64,000 nucleotides of DNA from Desulfarculaceae bacterium (lineage in GTDB: Bacteria > Desulfobacterota > Desulfarculia > Desulfarculales > Desulfarculaceae). A program made the position numbers and the translations under genes. Position 1 is the stretch's first letter, and every line of letters begins with the position of its first letter. The notes beneath the pieces are model-generated. The model saw nothing but the letters and a program-made list of their open reading frames with translations, was not told the DNA's origin and made no database searches. Positions 7,220 to 14,718 of this stretch are shown here, piece by piece. The stretch covers positions 1 to 64,000 of the forward strand of contig JAIPEN010000009.1 of the NCBI GenBank assembly GCA_021737145.1, given 5' to 3'.

Positions 7220-8071
7220 GTGGCTGATCTGAGCATTTCCTATGACGAGGAGATGGTGGGCGCCGGGCACCCCACCAAGGAAGACACCCTCAACCGCCTG
7301 GCCCTGGCCGAGCACGCCAGCGACGGGGCCCACGGGGCGGCCGCCGTGGCCAGTCTGGCCGGGGCCGGGCTGGGGGCCGGCTACAGGATCGGCCTGACCC
7401 CCCGCTACAAGGACGTGGACGAGCTCTACCTCGCCGGGGGAGTGCTGGAGATAGACGGCCTGCTCTGCGGCCTGAGCGCCGAGACCCCCTTTGACATGGA
7501 CGCGGGCGGGGCTTTCGGCCCCCTAACCTGGTACACCTTCGGTTTCAGGCAGCCCTCCGGCGGCAACGCCCTGACCGGCTCCGAGCTGGTCACCACCGGG
7601 GCTCCGCCGGTTTACAGCGCCGGCAAAAAGGGTTTTTACGACTCCGCCTCCGGGGCGCGGGTCATCAACCGCTTCAAGACCGACGCCGCCGGCAACATCG
7701 ACCCGGCCAGCCTGTGGGCCGGGCCCGGCGGCCTGATCTACTCCCACGGGCGAACCACCCTGCTCAGCGACACCACCCCGGCCACCTCGGCCGAAGCCAT
7801 CTCCGCAGATGTCCCCGCCTGGGGCCTGCCGGTGCTGTGCGGCGGATACAGCAACATCCGCCATGCCTCGGCCGCGGTCTCCCAATACATCCTGCACGGC
7901 AACGGGGTGATCGCGGGGCAGCAGGTCACCCAGACGGCCGCCAGCTACACCGGGGGCCCCTGGACCGCCCTGGCCGGCCCCAGCGGGCAGATACGGCACT
8001 ACGCCGGCAGCGGCGCCTTCACCGATTATGTCTTGTACAAGTCCTGGGACTCGCTCCCGGCTGGGATTTAA
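7220..8071 (+). CDS. Tail fibre-like protein
   Basis: A 283-residue protein starting with GTG 7220 after GAGGTTAAC. An N-terminal helix (EEMVGAGHPTKEDTLNRLALAEH) is followed by AEHASDGAHG, a phrase common at the shaft start of phage fibres. The remainder is glycine/serine/threonine-rich with likely beta-strands and no catalytic motif. Such a composition suits a receptor-binding tip or fibre. It follows the hub-like gene with nine bases between and precedes the small Ig-like gene by ten. Confidence 0.6.
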   Translation: MADLSISYDEEMVGAGHPTKEDTLNRLALAEHASDGAHGAAAVASLAGAGLGAGYRIGLTPRYKDVDELYLAGGVLEIDGLLCGLSAETPFDMDAGGAFGPLTWYTFGFRQPSGGNALTGSELVTTGAPPVYSAGKKGFYDSASGARVINRFKTDAAGNIDPASLWAGPGGLIYSHGRTTLLSDTTPATSAEAISADVPAWGLPVLCGGYSNIRHASAAVSQYILHGNGVIAGQQVTQTAASYTGGPWTALAGPSGQIRHYAGSGAFTDYVLYKSWDSLPAGI

Positions 8072-8081
8072 GGAGGCTGAC

Positions 8082-8519
8082 ATGCCCTATTTGGCTTATG
8101 ACCCGGCGAGCGGCGAGATCGTGGGCGCGGTCCAGGACTCGCCGGAGTGGGCCGGCAACAAGGCGGCCATGGGCTTCACCGTGCTGGAGACCCCGATGAT
8201 GGCGGAGATCGCCGGCAGCTATGTGGCCGACGGCGCGGTGACTCCCAAGACCGGGGTGGCCCTCGCCCCGGACAAGAGCCAGATCCTGGCCGACGGCCTG
8301 GACCAGGCCGTGGTGAGCGTGACGGTCGAAGGCCCCCAGCCGCCCGCCAGCATCGAGCTGTTGGTGGGCGGCCAGAGCGAGGTGGTGGCCCTGAGCAGCG
8401 GCGGCGGGAGCCTGAGCCCGGTCAGCGCCCTGACTCCCTGCCGGGTGGTGGTGCAACTGGCCGACGGCATAACCTTCCGGGCCGAGCCCGTGATCATCGA
8501 GGCGGTGAGCCATGAATAA
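8082..8519 (+). CDS. Small tail-associated protein with Ig-like C-terminal domain
   Basis: A 145-residue protein starting ATG 8082 behind a perfect AGGAGG. Residues 1-40 (YLAYDPASGEIVGAVQDS) look like a short beta-hairpin unit seen in tail accessory proteins. Residues about 62-145 (KSQILADGLDQAVVSVTV, PASIELLVGGQSEVV, CRVVVQLADGITFRAEPVII) have the strand pattern of an Ig/Big-like domain often displayed on phage particles. It overlaps the next gene by eight bases. Confidence 0.55.
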   Translation: MPYLAYDPASGEIVGAVQDSPEWAGNKAAMGFTVLETPMMAEIAGSYVADGAVTPKTGVALAPDKSQILADGLDQAVVSVTVEGPQPPASIELLVGGQSEVVALSSGGGSLSPVSALTPCRVVVQLADGITFRAEPVIIEAVSHE

Positions 8520-8700
8520 GCTCGATAACCTCAGCAAGGCGTCGGCCGGCAAGACCAAGATCAGCAAGCAGGACGGCAAGTGGCTGGCCAGCGACCCGGC
8601 CTCCCTGGAGTCGGTGCTGACCGCGATCGAAAAGGCCAATTCCTGGAGCCAGGGCAAAAACGCCCTGGTGGCCATATTCAGCGCCCTGCTCAAGAACTAG
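8512..8700 (+). CDS. Hypothetical 62-residue protein at the end of the tail-like block
   Basis: A small, lysine-rich, mostly helical protein (NKLDNLSKASAGKTKISKQ, then LESVLTAIEKANSW and ALVAIFSALLKN). It starts at ATG 8512, overlapping the preceding gene. I do not recognise a family. Its position after fibre-type genes would suit an assembly chaperone or a regulator, but nothing in the sequence proves either. A GC hairpin follows at 8710. Confidence 0.55.
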   Translation: MNKLDNLSKASAGKTKISKQDGKWLASDPASLESVLTAIEKANSWSQGKNALVAIFSALLKN

Positions 8701-8709
8701 CCTAGCCAA

Positions 8710-8729
8710 CGGCCGGCGCCATCCGGCCG
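8710..8729 (+). terminator. Possible terminator after the tail-like block
   Basis: CGGCCGG - 6 nt - CCGGCCG, a perfect 7-bp stem, followed by the pyrimidine-rich CTCCTTTCCTCCCC rather than a clean U-run. Plausible but weak. Confidence 0.4.
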
Positions 8730-8791
8730 CTCCTTTCCTCCCCCCCGCCGCCGGTCCGGGCTGGTCCCGGGCCGGCGGCCCTTCCGCCCCG

Positions 8792-8820
8792 TTTACGCCC
8801 GCCGGGGGGCGTGCTATCTA
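8792..8820 (+). promoter_or_regulatory. Sigma70-like promoter for the CoA-transferase/GNAT gene
   Basis: TTTACG (8792-8797), 17-bp spacer, TATCTA (8815-8820). It lies 30 bp ahead of ATG 8850, whose ribosome site GGAGGG sits at 8840-8845. Confidence 0.5.
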
Positions 8821-8849
8821 TATAGCGACACACCCATGGGGAGGGCGGC

Positions 8850-10751
8850 ATGAGTTGGCGGGAGCTGTACGGCAAGCGTTTGAAAGACCCCAAGCGGGCC
8901 CTGCGCATCGTGGGACGGGGGCAGCGGGTCTTCGTGGGCACCGCCTGCGCCGAGCCCCGGGGCCTGGTGGCCGCGCTCATGGCCCGGGCCGACGAGCTGC
9001 ACGACGTGCAGATTCTCCACTTCGTGACCATGGACGCTGCCGAGTACACCGACCGCCGCTTTGACCGCCGTTTCCGGCACAACGCCTTTTTTATCGGCCC
9101 CTCCACCCGCCAGGCGGTGGCCGACGCCCGGGCCGACTACACCCCGGTGTTCATGCACCAGATCCCGGACCTGTTCCGCAGCGGCCAGGTGGAGCTGGAC
9201 GTGGCCCTGATCCAGGTGAGCCCCCCGGACAGCCACGGCTTCGTGAGCCTGGGCATCGGGGTGGACGTGGCCCGGGCCGCCGCCGAGAGCGCCACCACGG
9301 TCATCGCCCAGGTGAACCGCAACATGCCACGCACCATGGGCAACACCTACCTGCGGGTCAGCGACATCGACGTGTTCGTGGAGCTGGACGAGGAGCTGAG
9401 GGAGTTCCCCTATCCCCCGGCCGACGAGGTGGGCCGGAAGATCGCGGCCCACGTGGCCAGCCTCATCCAGGACGGCGACTGCCTGCACGTGGGCTACGGC
9501 CACATCCCCTACGCCCTGCTGCCCCTGCTGGCCGACAAGAAGGACCTGGGCCTGCACACCGAGGTGGTCTCCGACGAGATGATGCCCCTGATCGACAACG
9601 GGGTGATCAACTGCCGCAAAAAAAACCACCTGCCCGGCCGGGTGGTCTGCTCGTTCTGCATCGGCACCCGGGCCATGTACGACTACGTGGACCGCAACCC
9701 CAACTTTTTGTTCTTGCCCAGCGACCAGGTCTACAACCCCCTGGAGATCGCCAAGAACGACAACATGGTCTCCGTGGGCAGCGCCCTACAGGTGGACCTC
9801 TCGGGCCAGGTGTCCTCCGAGTCGGCGGGCTATCACTTTTACTCGGGCCTGGGCGGTCGGCTGGACTTCATCCGGGGCGCGGCCATGAGCAAGGGCGGGC
9901 GCTCCATTTTGGTGTTGCCCAGCACCACCAAGGACGGGGCCACCAGCCGCATCGTCCACCATCTGGCCGAGGGCGCCGGGGTCATCGCCACCCGGGGCGA
10001 CGTGGACTACGTGGTCACCGAGTACGGGGTGGCCTACCTGCACGGCCGCTCCATCCGGGAGCGGGCCCTGGCCCTTATCAACATCGCCGATCCCCGGCAC
10101 CGGGCCGAGCTGCTCAGCCAGGCCAAGGCCGACTCCTACATCTACCCGGACCAGGTGCTGCACATCTCCGAGGTGGACCTATATCCCGAGTGGGCCGAGG
10201 CCGAGGCCCGGCTCAAGGGCGGCCGCCGGGTGCACATCCGGCCGGTGAAGCCCACCGACGAGCTGCTGATGCAGGAGCTGTTCTACTCCCACTCCGACGA
10301 GACCATCTTCAACCGCTACTTCCGGCCGGTGCGGGCCCTGCCCCACACCATGGCCCAGGATCTGGTGAACCTGGACTACACCAACCAGATGTGCCTGGTG
10401 GCCACCACCGGCTCCCTGGGCCACGAGAAGATCGTGGGCGTGGGCCGCTACAGCCTGGGCGACCCCACCGGCCTGGCCGAGGTGGCCTACACCGCGCACG
10501 ACCGCTTCCAGGGCACCGGCCTGGGCTCGGTGTTGCAAAACCACTTGACCGCCTATGCCAAGAAAAAGGGTGTGCCCGGTTTCTGGGCGGTCAGCTTCGG
10601 CTCCAACAAGGCCATGCTCAGCGTGTTCGGCAAGCTGGGCCCCTATTACCGCCAGATCCTGGAGCCCGGCGTGTGGCGGGTGGAGCATTGGTTCGAGGGC
10701 CCGCCCGAGGACCACGAAGGCGAGCTGGTGGAGACGGAGCGGGACAGATAG
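8850..10751 (+). CDS. Acetyl-CoA hydrolase/transferase fused to a GNAT acetyltransferase domain
   Basis: A 633-residue two-domain protein. Residues about 5-440 are a class-I-type CoA-transferase of the 4-hydroxybutyrate CoA-transferase/acetyl-CoA hydrolase family (VSPPDSHGFVSLGIGVDVAR, LHTEVVSDEMMPLIDNG, GGLGGR-like YSGLGGRLDFIRGAAMSKGG, VVTEYGVAYLHGRSIRERA). Residues about 455-610 are a GNAT domain (VHIRPVKPTDELLMQELF, acetyl-CoA loop FQGTGLGSVLQNHL near 550). It may activate or exchange short-chain acyl-CoAs, with the GNAT part acting in trans on enzymes or on itself, but no substrate can be read. The fusion is a known architecture. Start ATG 8850 has GGAGGG upstream. Confidence 0.9.
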   Translation: MSWRELYGKRLKDPKRALRIVGRGQRVFVGTACAEPRGLVAALMARADELHDVQILHFVTMDAAEYTDRRFDRRFRHNAFFIGPSTRQAVADARADYTPVFMHQIPDLFRSGQVELDVALIQVSPPDSHGFVSLGIGVDVARAAAESATTVIAQVNRNMPRTMGNTYLRVSDIDVFVELDEELREFPYPPADEVGRKIAAHVASLIQDGDCLHVGYGHIPYALLPLLADKKDLGLHTEVVSDEMMPLIDNGVINCRKKNHLPGRVVCSFCIGTRAMYDYVDRNPNFLFLPSDQVYNPLEIAKNDNMVSVGSALQVDLSGQVSSESAGYHFYSGLGGRLDFIRGAAMSKGGRSILVLPSTTKDGATSRIVHHLAEGAGVIATRGDVDYVVTEYGVAYLHGRSIRERALALINIADPRHRAELLSQAKADSYIYPDQVLHISEVDLYPEWAEAEARLKGGRRVHIRPVKPTDELLMQELFYSHSDETIFNRYFRPVRALPHTMAQDLVNLDYTNQMCLVATTGSLGHEKIVGVGRYSLGDPTGLAEVAYTAHDRFQGTGLGSVLQNHLTAYAKKKGVPGFWAVSFGSNKAMLSVFGKLGPYYRQILEPGVWRVEHWFEGPPEDHEGELVETERDR

Positions 10752-10811
10752 GGCGAGATGTATGAAAGGCCAAGCATCCAAATAGTCAGTAAAGGACACG
10801 AGGGGGGGTAA

Positions 10812-11657
10812 ATGCTGGATCAGATTTATCGGGAGTTAGTTCAGAAACGTTTAAACAGCGTTTGCGTACCGTTAGCATACGAAATTGATGGACAAGAAAG
10901 TTCTGTGGTTCGGGGAACGGGTTCATTGTTTGACCTTGATGGACATATCTTTTTAATAACTGCCGAACACGTGTTGCAAGGCGTTAATTTTAATAAAATC
11001 GGAGTGCCGGTGTATGATCCTGTCCGGCCGATTTCGGTGAACGTAGATGAAAATGGAAAACCATATTATCTAGAAGGGGCCTCCATCGCCACACTTGGGA
11101 AAGGCGAGATACATTCAATTGAATCAATTGATTTGGCATTTTGTGAGCTTTTAAATGAGAAAGTAATCTCTGTCTTGAGGGAAAATTATATTTTTCTCGG
11201 CTATGATTGCTTGGGTGAACCAACGAGGCAGGGCAATATAGTCGTGGCTGGCTGGGCGAATTCTCTTGCCGTAAAAGTGGGCAATCGCACGGCACAGAAA
11301 CTATTTTATTTCGAAACGCAATTGACCCATACACCTGAAAAAACCGACCAAATGGAGGCAATAGAACCATATGATTTCTTCATGCCTTATGACGAAATAG
11401 AGGAAATTGGAGGAGCTCCTCGCGAAGCCTTTAACTTGCATGGGATAAGCGGTGGAGCAGTCTGGCAGATTGACCCGGCAATTCCTCGGGATCGATTGTG
11501 GACAGCAGGGCGAGCTATGAAATTCGTTGGCGTTGAAAAGTCAGTTTTAAAGGGACAATTTATTAAAGGTACAAAAGTAGCTGCAATTCCATATTTATTT
11601 GAGTCGATTGATGATGGAATTGCCGCTAAAATGAAGGAAGTTTTAAACATTGAATAA
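10812..11657 (+). CDS. Trypsin-like serine protease, AT-rich, probably acquired
   Basis: A 281-residue protein with the chymotrypsin-fold triad readable as H53 (LITAEHVL), D107 (SIDLAFCEL) and S213 (GISGGAVW, the G-x-S-G-G of the family). There is no signal peptide, PDZ domain or membrane segment, so it should be cytoplasmic, unlike DegP-type proteases. Base composition is clearly lower in GC than both neighbours, and codons end often in A/T, pointing to horizontal transfer. Stand-alone cytoplasmic trypsin-like proteins are often partners in defence or toxin modules, but no partner gene is adjacent. It starts at ATG 10812 after AGGGGGGGTAA. Confidence 0.72.
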   Translation: MLDQIYRELVQKRLNSVCVPLAYEIDGQESSVVRGTGSLFDLDGHIFLITAEHVLQGVNFNKIGVPVYDPVRPISVNVDENGKPYYLEGASIATLGKGEIHSIESIDLAFCELLNEKVISVLRENYIFLGYDCLGEPTRQGNIVVAGWANSLAVKVGNRTAQKLFYFETQLTHTPEKTDQMEAIEPYDFFMPYDEIEEIGGAPREAFNLHGISGGAVWQIDPAIPRDRLWTAGRAMKFVGVEKSVLKGQFIKGTKVAAIPYLFESIDDGIAAKMKEVLNIE

Positions 11658-11733
11658 GTGCAGTCTTGGCCATACCATGAAACTCAACGAAACTTAGCAC
11701 TCCTTATCCCCAACCCAACCCAAGCCAACTCTA

Positions 11734-11808
11734 GGGAAGATTGCCACGTCGCGGCGGAACAGCTTTCCCTTTCTGCAACCCTCCTTGCCCGCCGCTCCTC
11801 GCAATGAC
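11734..11808. repeat. Family-A interspersed repeat, copy 4
   Basis: Begins GGGAAGATTGCCACGTCGCGG and ends CTCCTCGCAATGAC: the inverse-side half of the family consensus. Confidence 0.75.
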
Positions 11809-11892
11809 CACTTTTCTGTATTAAGACAAGCCCGAGAGTGCCCCGCCACTTGGCAGGCCTTTGCTTTCATCAACCGGCATACAGCAATAGAA

Positions 11893-12058
11893 GGTCATGG
11901 CGAGGAGCGCCGCCCGATGCGCCTCTAGGCCGCCGGGCCCTTCCTCGCGGCGCTCCGTGGCAATCTTCCCTGGCGCCGGCGCTCTCTAAATAAACCCACA
12001 CCGCCTGCTTCGTGCAGAGATTGCCGCATCGCGGCCAAGGGCCGCTTCTCGCAATGAC
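11893..12058. repeat. Family-A interspersed repeat, copy 5 (long form)
   Basis: Begins GGTCATGGCGAGGAGCG, contains CCGTGGCAATCTTCCC, and ends AGATTGCCGCATCGCGG...CTTCTCGCAATGAC. Family-B copy 2 follows 22 bp later. Together with copy 4 this fills most of the 580-bp gap 11658-12239; no gene is evident there. Confidence 0.78.
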
Positions 12059-12080
12059 AACCGTCTTTTCCAGCAATAGC

Positions 12081-12112
12081 GTAGGTTGGGTAGAGCGCAG
12101 CGAAACCCAACA
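12081..12112 (+). repeat. Family-B repeat, copy 2
   Basis: GTAGGTTGGGTAGAGCGCAG then CGAAACCCAACA; identical in sequence to copy 4 at 41708 apart from edges. Confidence 0.92.
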
Positions 12113-12239
12113 GTACTCACGCCTCCCCGCTCCCCGTAACCATAAGCTCTTTCCCGCGCGGCCCCCTTCGGTTAGAATCAATGGCCGCCCCACCGGACCG
12201 ATGCCTGTATCCCCTGAACGCTCAACAAAGGTGAATCCC

Positions 12240-12680
12240 ATGTATTCGCGTATCGCCCGAGTGACCGCCCTGTGCCTTGGCCTGGTCCTCTGCGCCTCCG
12301 TGGCCCTGGCCGAGGACTACATCTCCATCTTCCACCAAATCGAGTCCCGCTACTGGAGCGCCTCGCCCCAGTTCCGAACCCAGGACCAAAAGCAGGAGGT
12401 GACTAAAAACCTAAAGGGCCTTTTCAACAAGTTCCACGCCGCGGTCATTTCCCCCGGCTGCGTCAAGTCCGTGTGGCAAGACCTGGACCAGGCCCAGTCC
12501 TCGCTGGACCAGGTGTTGGACCGGGAAGAGGGCAAGGACCTGGCGCGGGTCGCCAAGGCTCCCGCCTCGGAGAAGACCAAGCTGCGGGCCCTGGCCAATC
12601 AGCAAAAGAACGCGGACGACATGCTGAGCGCGCAATTAAAGGGCATCTCCAGCCGGGCCCGGCAGTACTTCTGCCCCTAG
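12240..12680 (+). CDS. Hypothetical secreted protein
   Basis: A 146-residue protein with an N-terminal signal peptide (MYSRIARVTALCLGLVLCAS, likely cleavage after VALA near residue 23). The mature part is helical with two cysteines (PGCVKSVW and the terminal RQYFCP) that could form a disulfide in the periplasm. I do not recognise a family. Start ATG 12240 was chosen because the signal peptide begins there; AAAGGTGAATCCC lies upstream. It is a single gene between repeat DNA and the GH13 gene. Confidence 0.72.
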   Translation: MYSRIARVTALCLGLVLCASVALAEDYISIFHQIESRYWSASPQFRTQDQKQEVTKNLKGLFNKFHAAVISPGCVKSVWQDLDQAQSSLDQVLDREEGKDLARVAKAPASEKTKLRALANQQKNADDMLSAQLKGISSRARQYFCP

Positions 12681-12760
12681 CGGGCCGCCCCCTTGCCTCC
12701 GGGGCCCGTCAGTGAAAAAATAGGCCAACACGCCCCCTCGCACACGGAGGCCGCCCGCCC

Positions 12761-14620
12761 ATGCCGCAGAAACCGGTGCCCCCCAAGGCCCATTACGACA
12801 CCGACCCGGACTACAGCCGCCCGCGCCTGGAGATTCCCCCGGAGCGCCGGGAGCACTTCCACTCCCTGCTGGCCTCGCTCTACGGCGCGGAGGTGGCCCG
12901 GGCCCTGCTGCCCGAGCTGGAGCGCATCATCCAGGTGCACCATGCCCACAAGCCCGAGGCGCTGCGCGCCCTGGAGCCGGAGCGGGCCGCGCGGCCCATG
13001 TTCAGCCAGGGCGACTTGGTGCTCATCACCTACGGCGACATGATCGCCGGCGGCGAGGGCACCCCCCTGGCCACCCTGGCCGAGGCCTGCGACTCCTACA
13101 TGGAGGCCCCGGACATCCTGCACATCCTGCCCTTTTTCCCCTATTCATCGGACCGGGGATTTTCGGTGGTGGACCTCAAGCAGGTGGACCCCCGCCTGGG
13201 CTCCTGGGACGACATCCACCGCCTGGCCGGGAACTATCGCCTGATGTTCGACGGGGTGCTCAACCACCTCTCGGCCCGCAGCGAGGTGTTCCAGGACTTC
13301 CTGGCCGGCCGGCCCGATGTGCAGGATTTCTTCATCGCCTACAACTCGCCCGACGAGCTGACCCCGGACCAGCGCTCCAAGATCTTCCGCCCCCGGGTGA
13401 GCGACATCCTCACCCCCTTCACGACCATCAACGGCATGCGCTACGTGTGGACCACCTTCAGCCCCGACCAGATCGACCTGAACTACCGGCACCCCCCGGT
13501 GCTGCTGGAGGTGGTGGACGCCCTGCTGTTCTACATCCGCCAGGGGGCGGACCTGCTGCGCCTGGACGCGGTCACCTACGTCTGGGCCGAGCCGGGCACC
13601 GAGTGCGTGCACCTGCCCCAGACCCACGCCATCGTAAAGATGCTCCGGGCGGTGGTGGAGCTGGCCGCGCCCGGGGTGGCCCTGATCACCGAGACCAACG
13701 TGCCCCACGCGGACAACGTGTCCTATTTCGGCGACGGCTTCGACGAAGCCCACATGGTCTACAACTTCGCCCTGCCGCCCCTGGTGCTGCACGCCATCTA
13801 CCGGGGCGACGCCTCCTACTTGGCCGCCTGGGCCCGGGAGCTGGAGCCCCCCAGCCAGGACACCTACTTCTTCAACATCCTGGACACCCACGACGGCGTC
13901 GGCCTGATGGGGGTCAAGGAGATCCTGCCCCGCGAGGAGCTGAAGTTTATCGAACAGAGCGCCCAAGCCAACGGCGCGCTGGTCTCCTACAAGACGGTGG
14001 AGGGTGGGGGCGAGGAGCCCTACGAGATCAACAGCACCTGGTGGAGCGCCATCAACCGGCCCCACGGCGACCTGGACCGCCAGGTGGCGCGCTACGTGGC
14101 CTCGCGGGCGGTGTGTCTGTCGCTCAAGGGCGTGCCCGGAGTGTATCTGCACGGCGCCCTGGGCAGCGAAAACGACATGGCCACCTACGAGCGCACCCAC
14201 CACAAGCGCGACCTGAACCGGGCCACGGTGGACCTGAAGCGCCTGGAGCGGGAGTGGGGCCATCCCGGCACCAAGCTCAACCTCATGGGCAACCGCATAC
14301 GCCACTTGCGGCTCCTCCGGGTGGCCCAGCCCGCCTTCCATCCCCAGGGCCGCCAGCAGGTGCTCGACGCCCCCCGCCCGGTGCTGGCCCTGCTGCGGAC
14401 TTCGCCCGGCGGCAAGGACCACCTCCTGTCCCTGATCAACTTCTCGGACCAGGCGGTGAGCCTGGAGCTGCCCTTGCCCGAAGAGGTGGCCGGGGTGGAG
14501 AGATGGCGGGACCTGGTGGCCGGCGACGAGGCCCTCTCCCCGGAGGGCAAGCTCTCCCTGGAGCTGCGGCCCTACCAGGTGGCCTGGCTGCGCCCCCTGG
14601 GAGAGATCAAGCCGCAGTAG
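12761..14620 (+). CDS. GH13 sugar phosphorylase (sucrose/glucosylglycerate phosphorylase type)
   Basis: A 619-residue alpha-amylase-superfamily enzyme. The catalytic residues are visible: nucleophile D269 (LLRLDAVTYVW), acid/base E311 (LITETNVPH) and the stabilising H377-D378 (ILDTHDG). The N-terminal block ILHILPFFPYSSDRGFSVVD and the loop WTTFSPDQIDLNY are those of GH13 subfamily 18, which phosphorolyses sucrose, sucrose-6-phosphate or glucosylglycerate to glucose-1-phosphate. Glucosylglycerate phosphorylase seems the best fit for an environmental bacterium, since no sucrose uptake genes are nearby, but the acceptor cannot be settled from sequence. No signal peptide; cytosolic. An ORF on the opposite strand is a shadow. 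Confidence 0.88.
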   Translation: MPQKPVPPKAHYDTDPDYSRPRLEIPPERREHFHSLLASLYGAEVARALLPELERIIQVHHAHKPEALRALEPERAARPMFSQGDLVLITYGDMIAGGEGTPLATLAEACDSYMEAPDILHILPFFPYSSDRGFSVVDLKQVDPRLGSWDDIHRLAGNYRLMFDGVLNHLSARSEVFQDFLAGRPDVQDFFIAYNSPDELTPDQRSKIFRPRVSDILTPFTTINGMRYVWTTFSPDQIDLNYRHPPVLLEVVDALLFYIRQGADLLRLDAVTYVWAEPGTECVHLPQTHAIVKMLRAVVELAAPGVALITETNVPHADNVSYFGDGFDEAHMVYNFALPPLVLHAIYRGDASYLAAWARELEPPSQDTYFFNILDTHDGVGLMGVKEILPREELKFIEQSAQANGALVSYKTVEGGGEEPYEINSTWWSAINRPHGDLDRQVARYVASRAVCLSLKGVPGVYLHGALGSENDMATYERTHHKRDLNRATVDLKRLEREWGHPGTKLNLMGNRIRHLRLLRVAQPAFHPQGRQQVLDAPRPVLALLRTSPGGKDHLLSLINFSDQAVSLELPLPEEVAGVERWRDLVAGDEALSPEGKLSLELRPYQVAWLRPLGEIKPQ

Positions 14621-14665
14621 GGCAAGGGGCCGCGGTGGACTATCCGGCAATAGCCGCGTCGTGGC

Positions 14666-14698
14666 AAAAAAAAGGGGCGGGGATCAAACCCCGCCCCC
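14666..14698 (-). terminator. Intrinsic terminator of the phenylacetate-CoA ligase gene
   Basis: On the minus strand: GGGGGCGGGG - TTTGAT - CCCCGCCCC followed by eight T. It lies 21 bp after the ligase stop, between convergent genes. Confidence 0.88.
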
Positions 14699-14718
14699 TT
14701 GCATATCCAACGGCGCGC

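Noticed and set aside
5957..7333. 458-codon frame on the minus strand across the tail module
   Set aside because: Antisense shadow with low-complexity G/Q/H/A content; the plus-strand genes have overlaps and ribosome sites that explain the region.
8701..8849. Phage attachment site at the right end of the tail module
   Set aside because: No direct repeat shared between 4103-4423 and 8701-8849 and no tRNA or integrase gene nearby.
12681..14650. Long minus-strand frames opposite the GH13 phosphorylase
   Set aside because: The plus-strand frame has all GH13 catalytic residues; the antisense frames have none.
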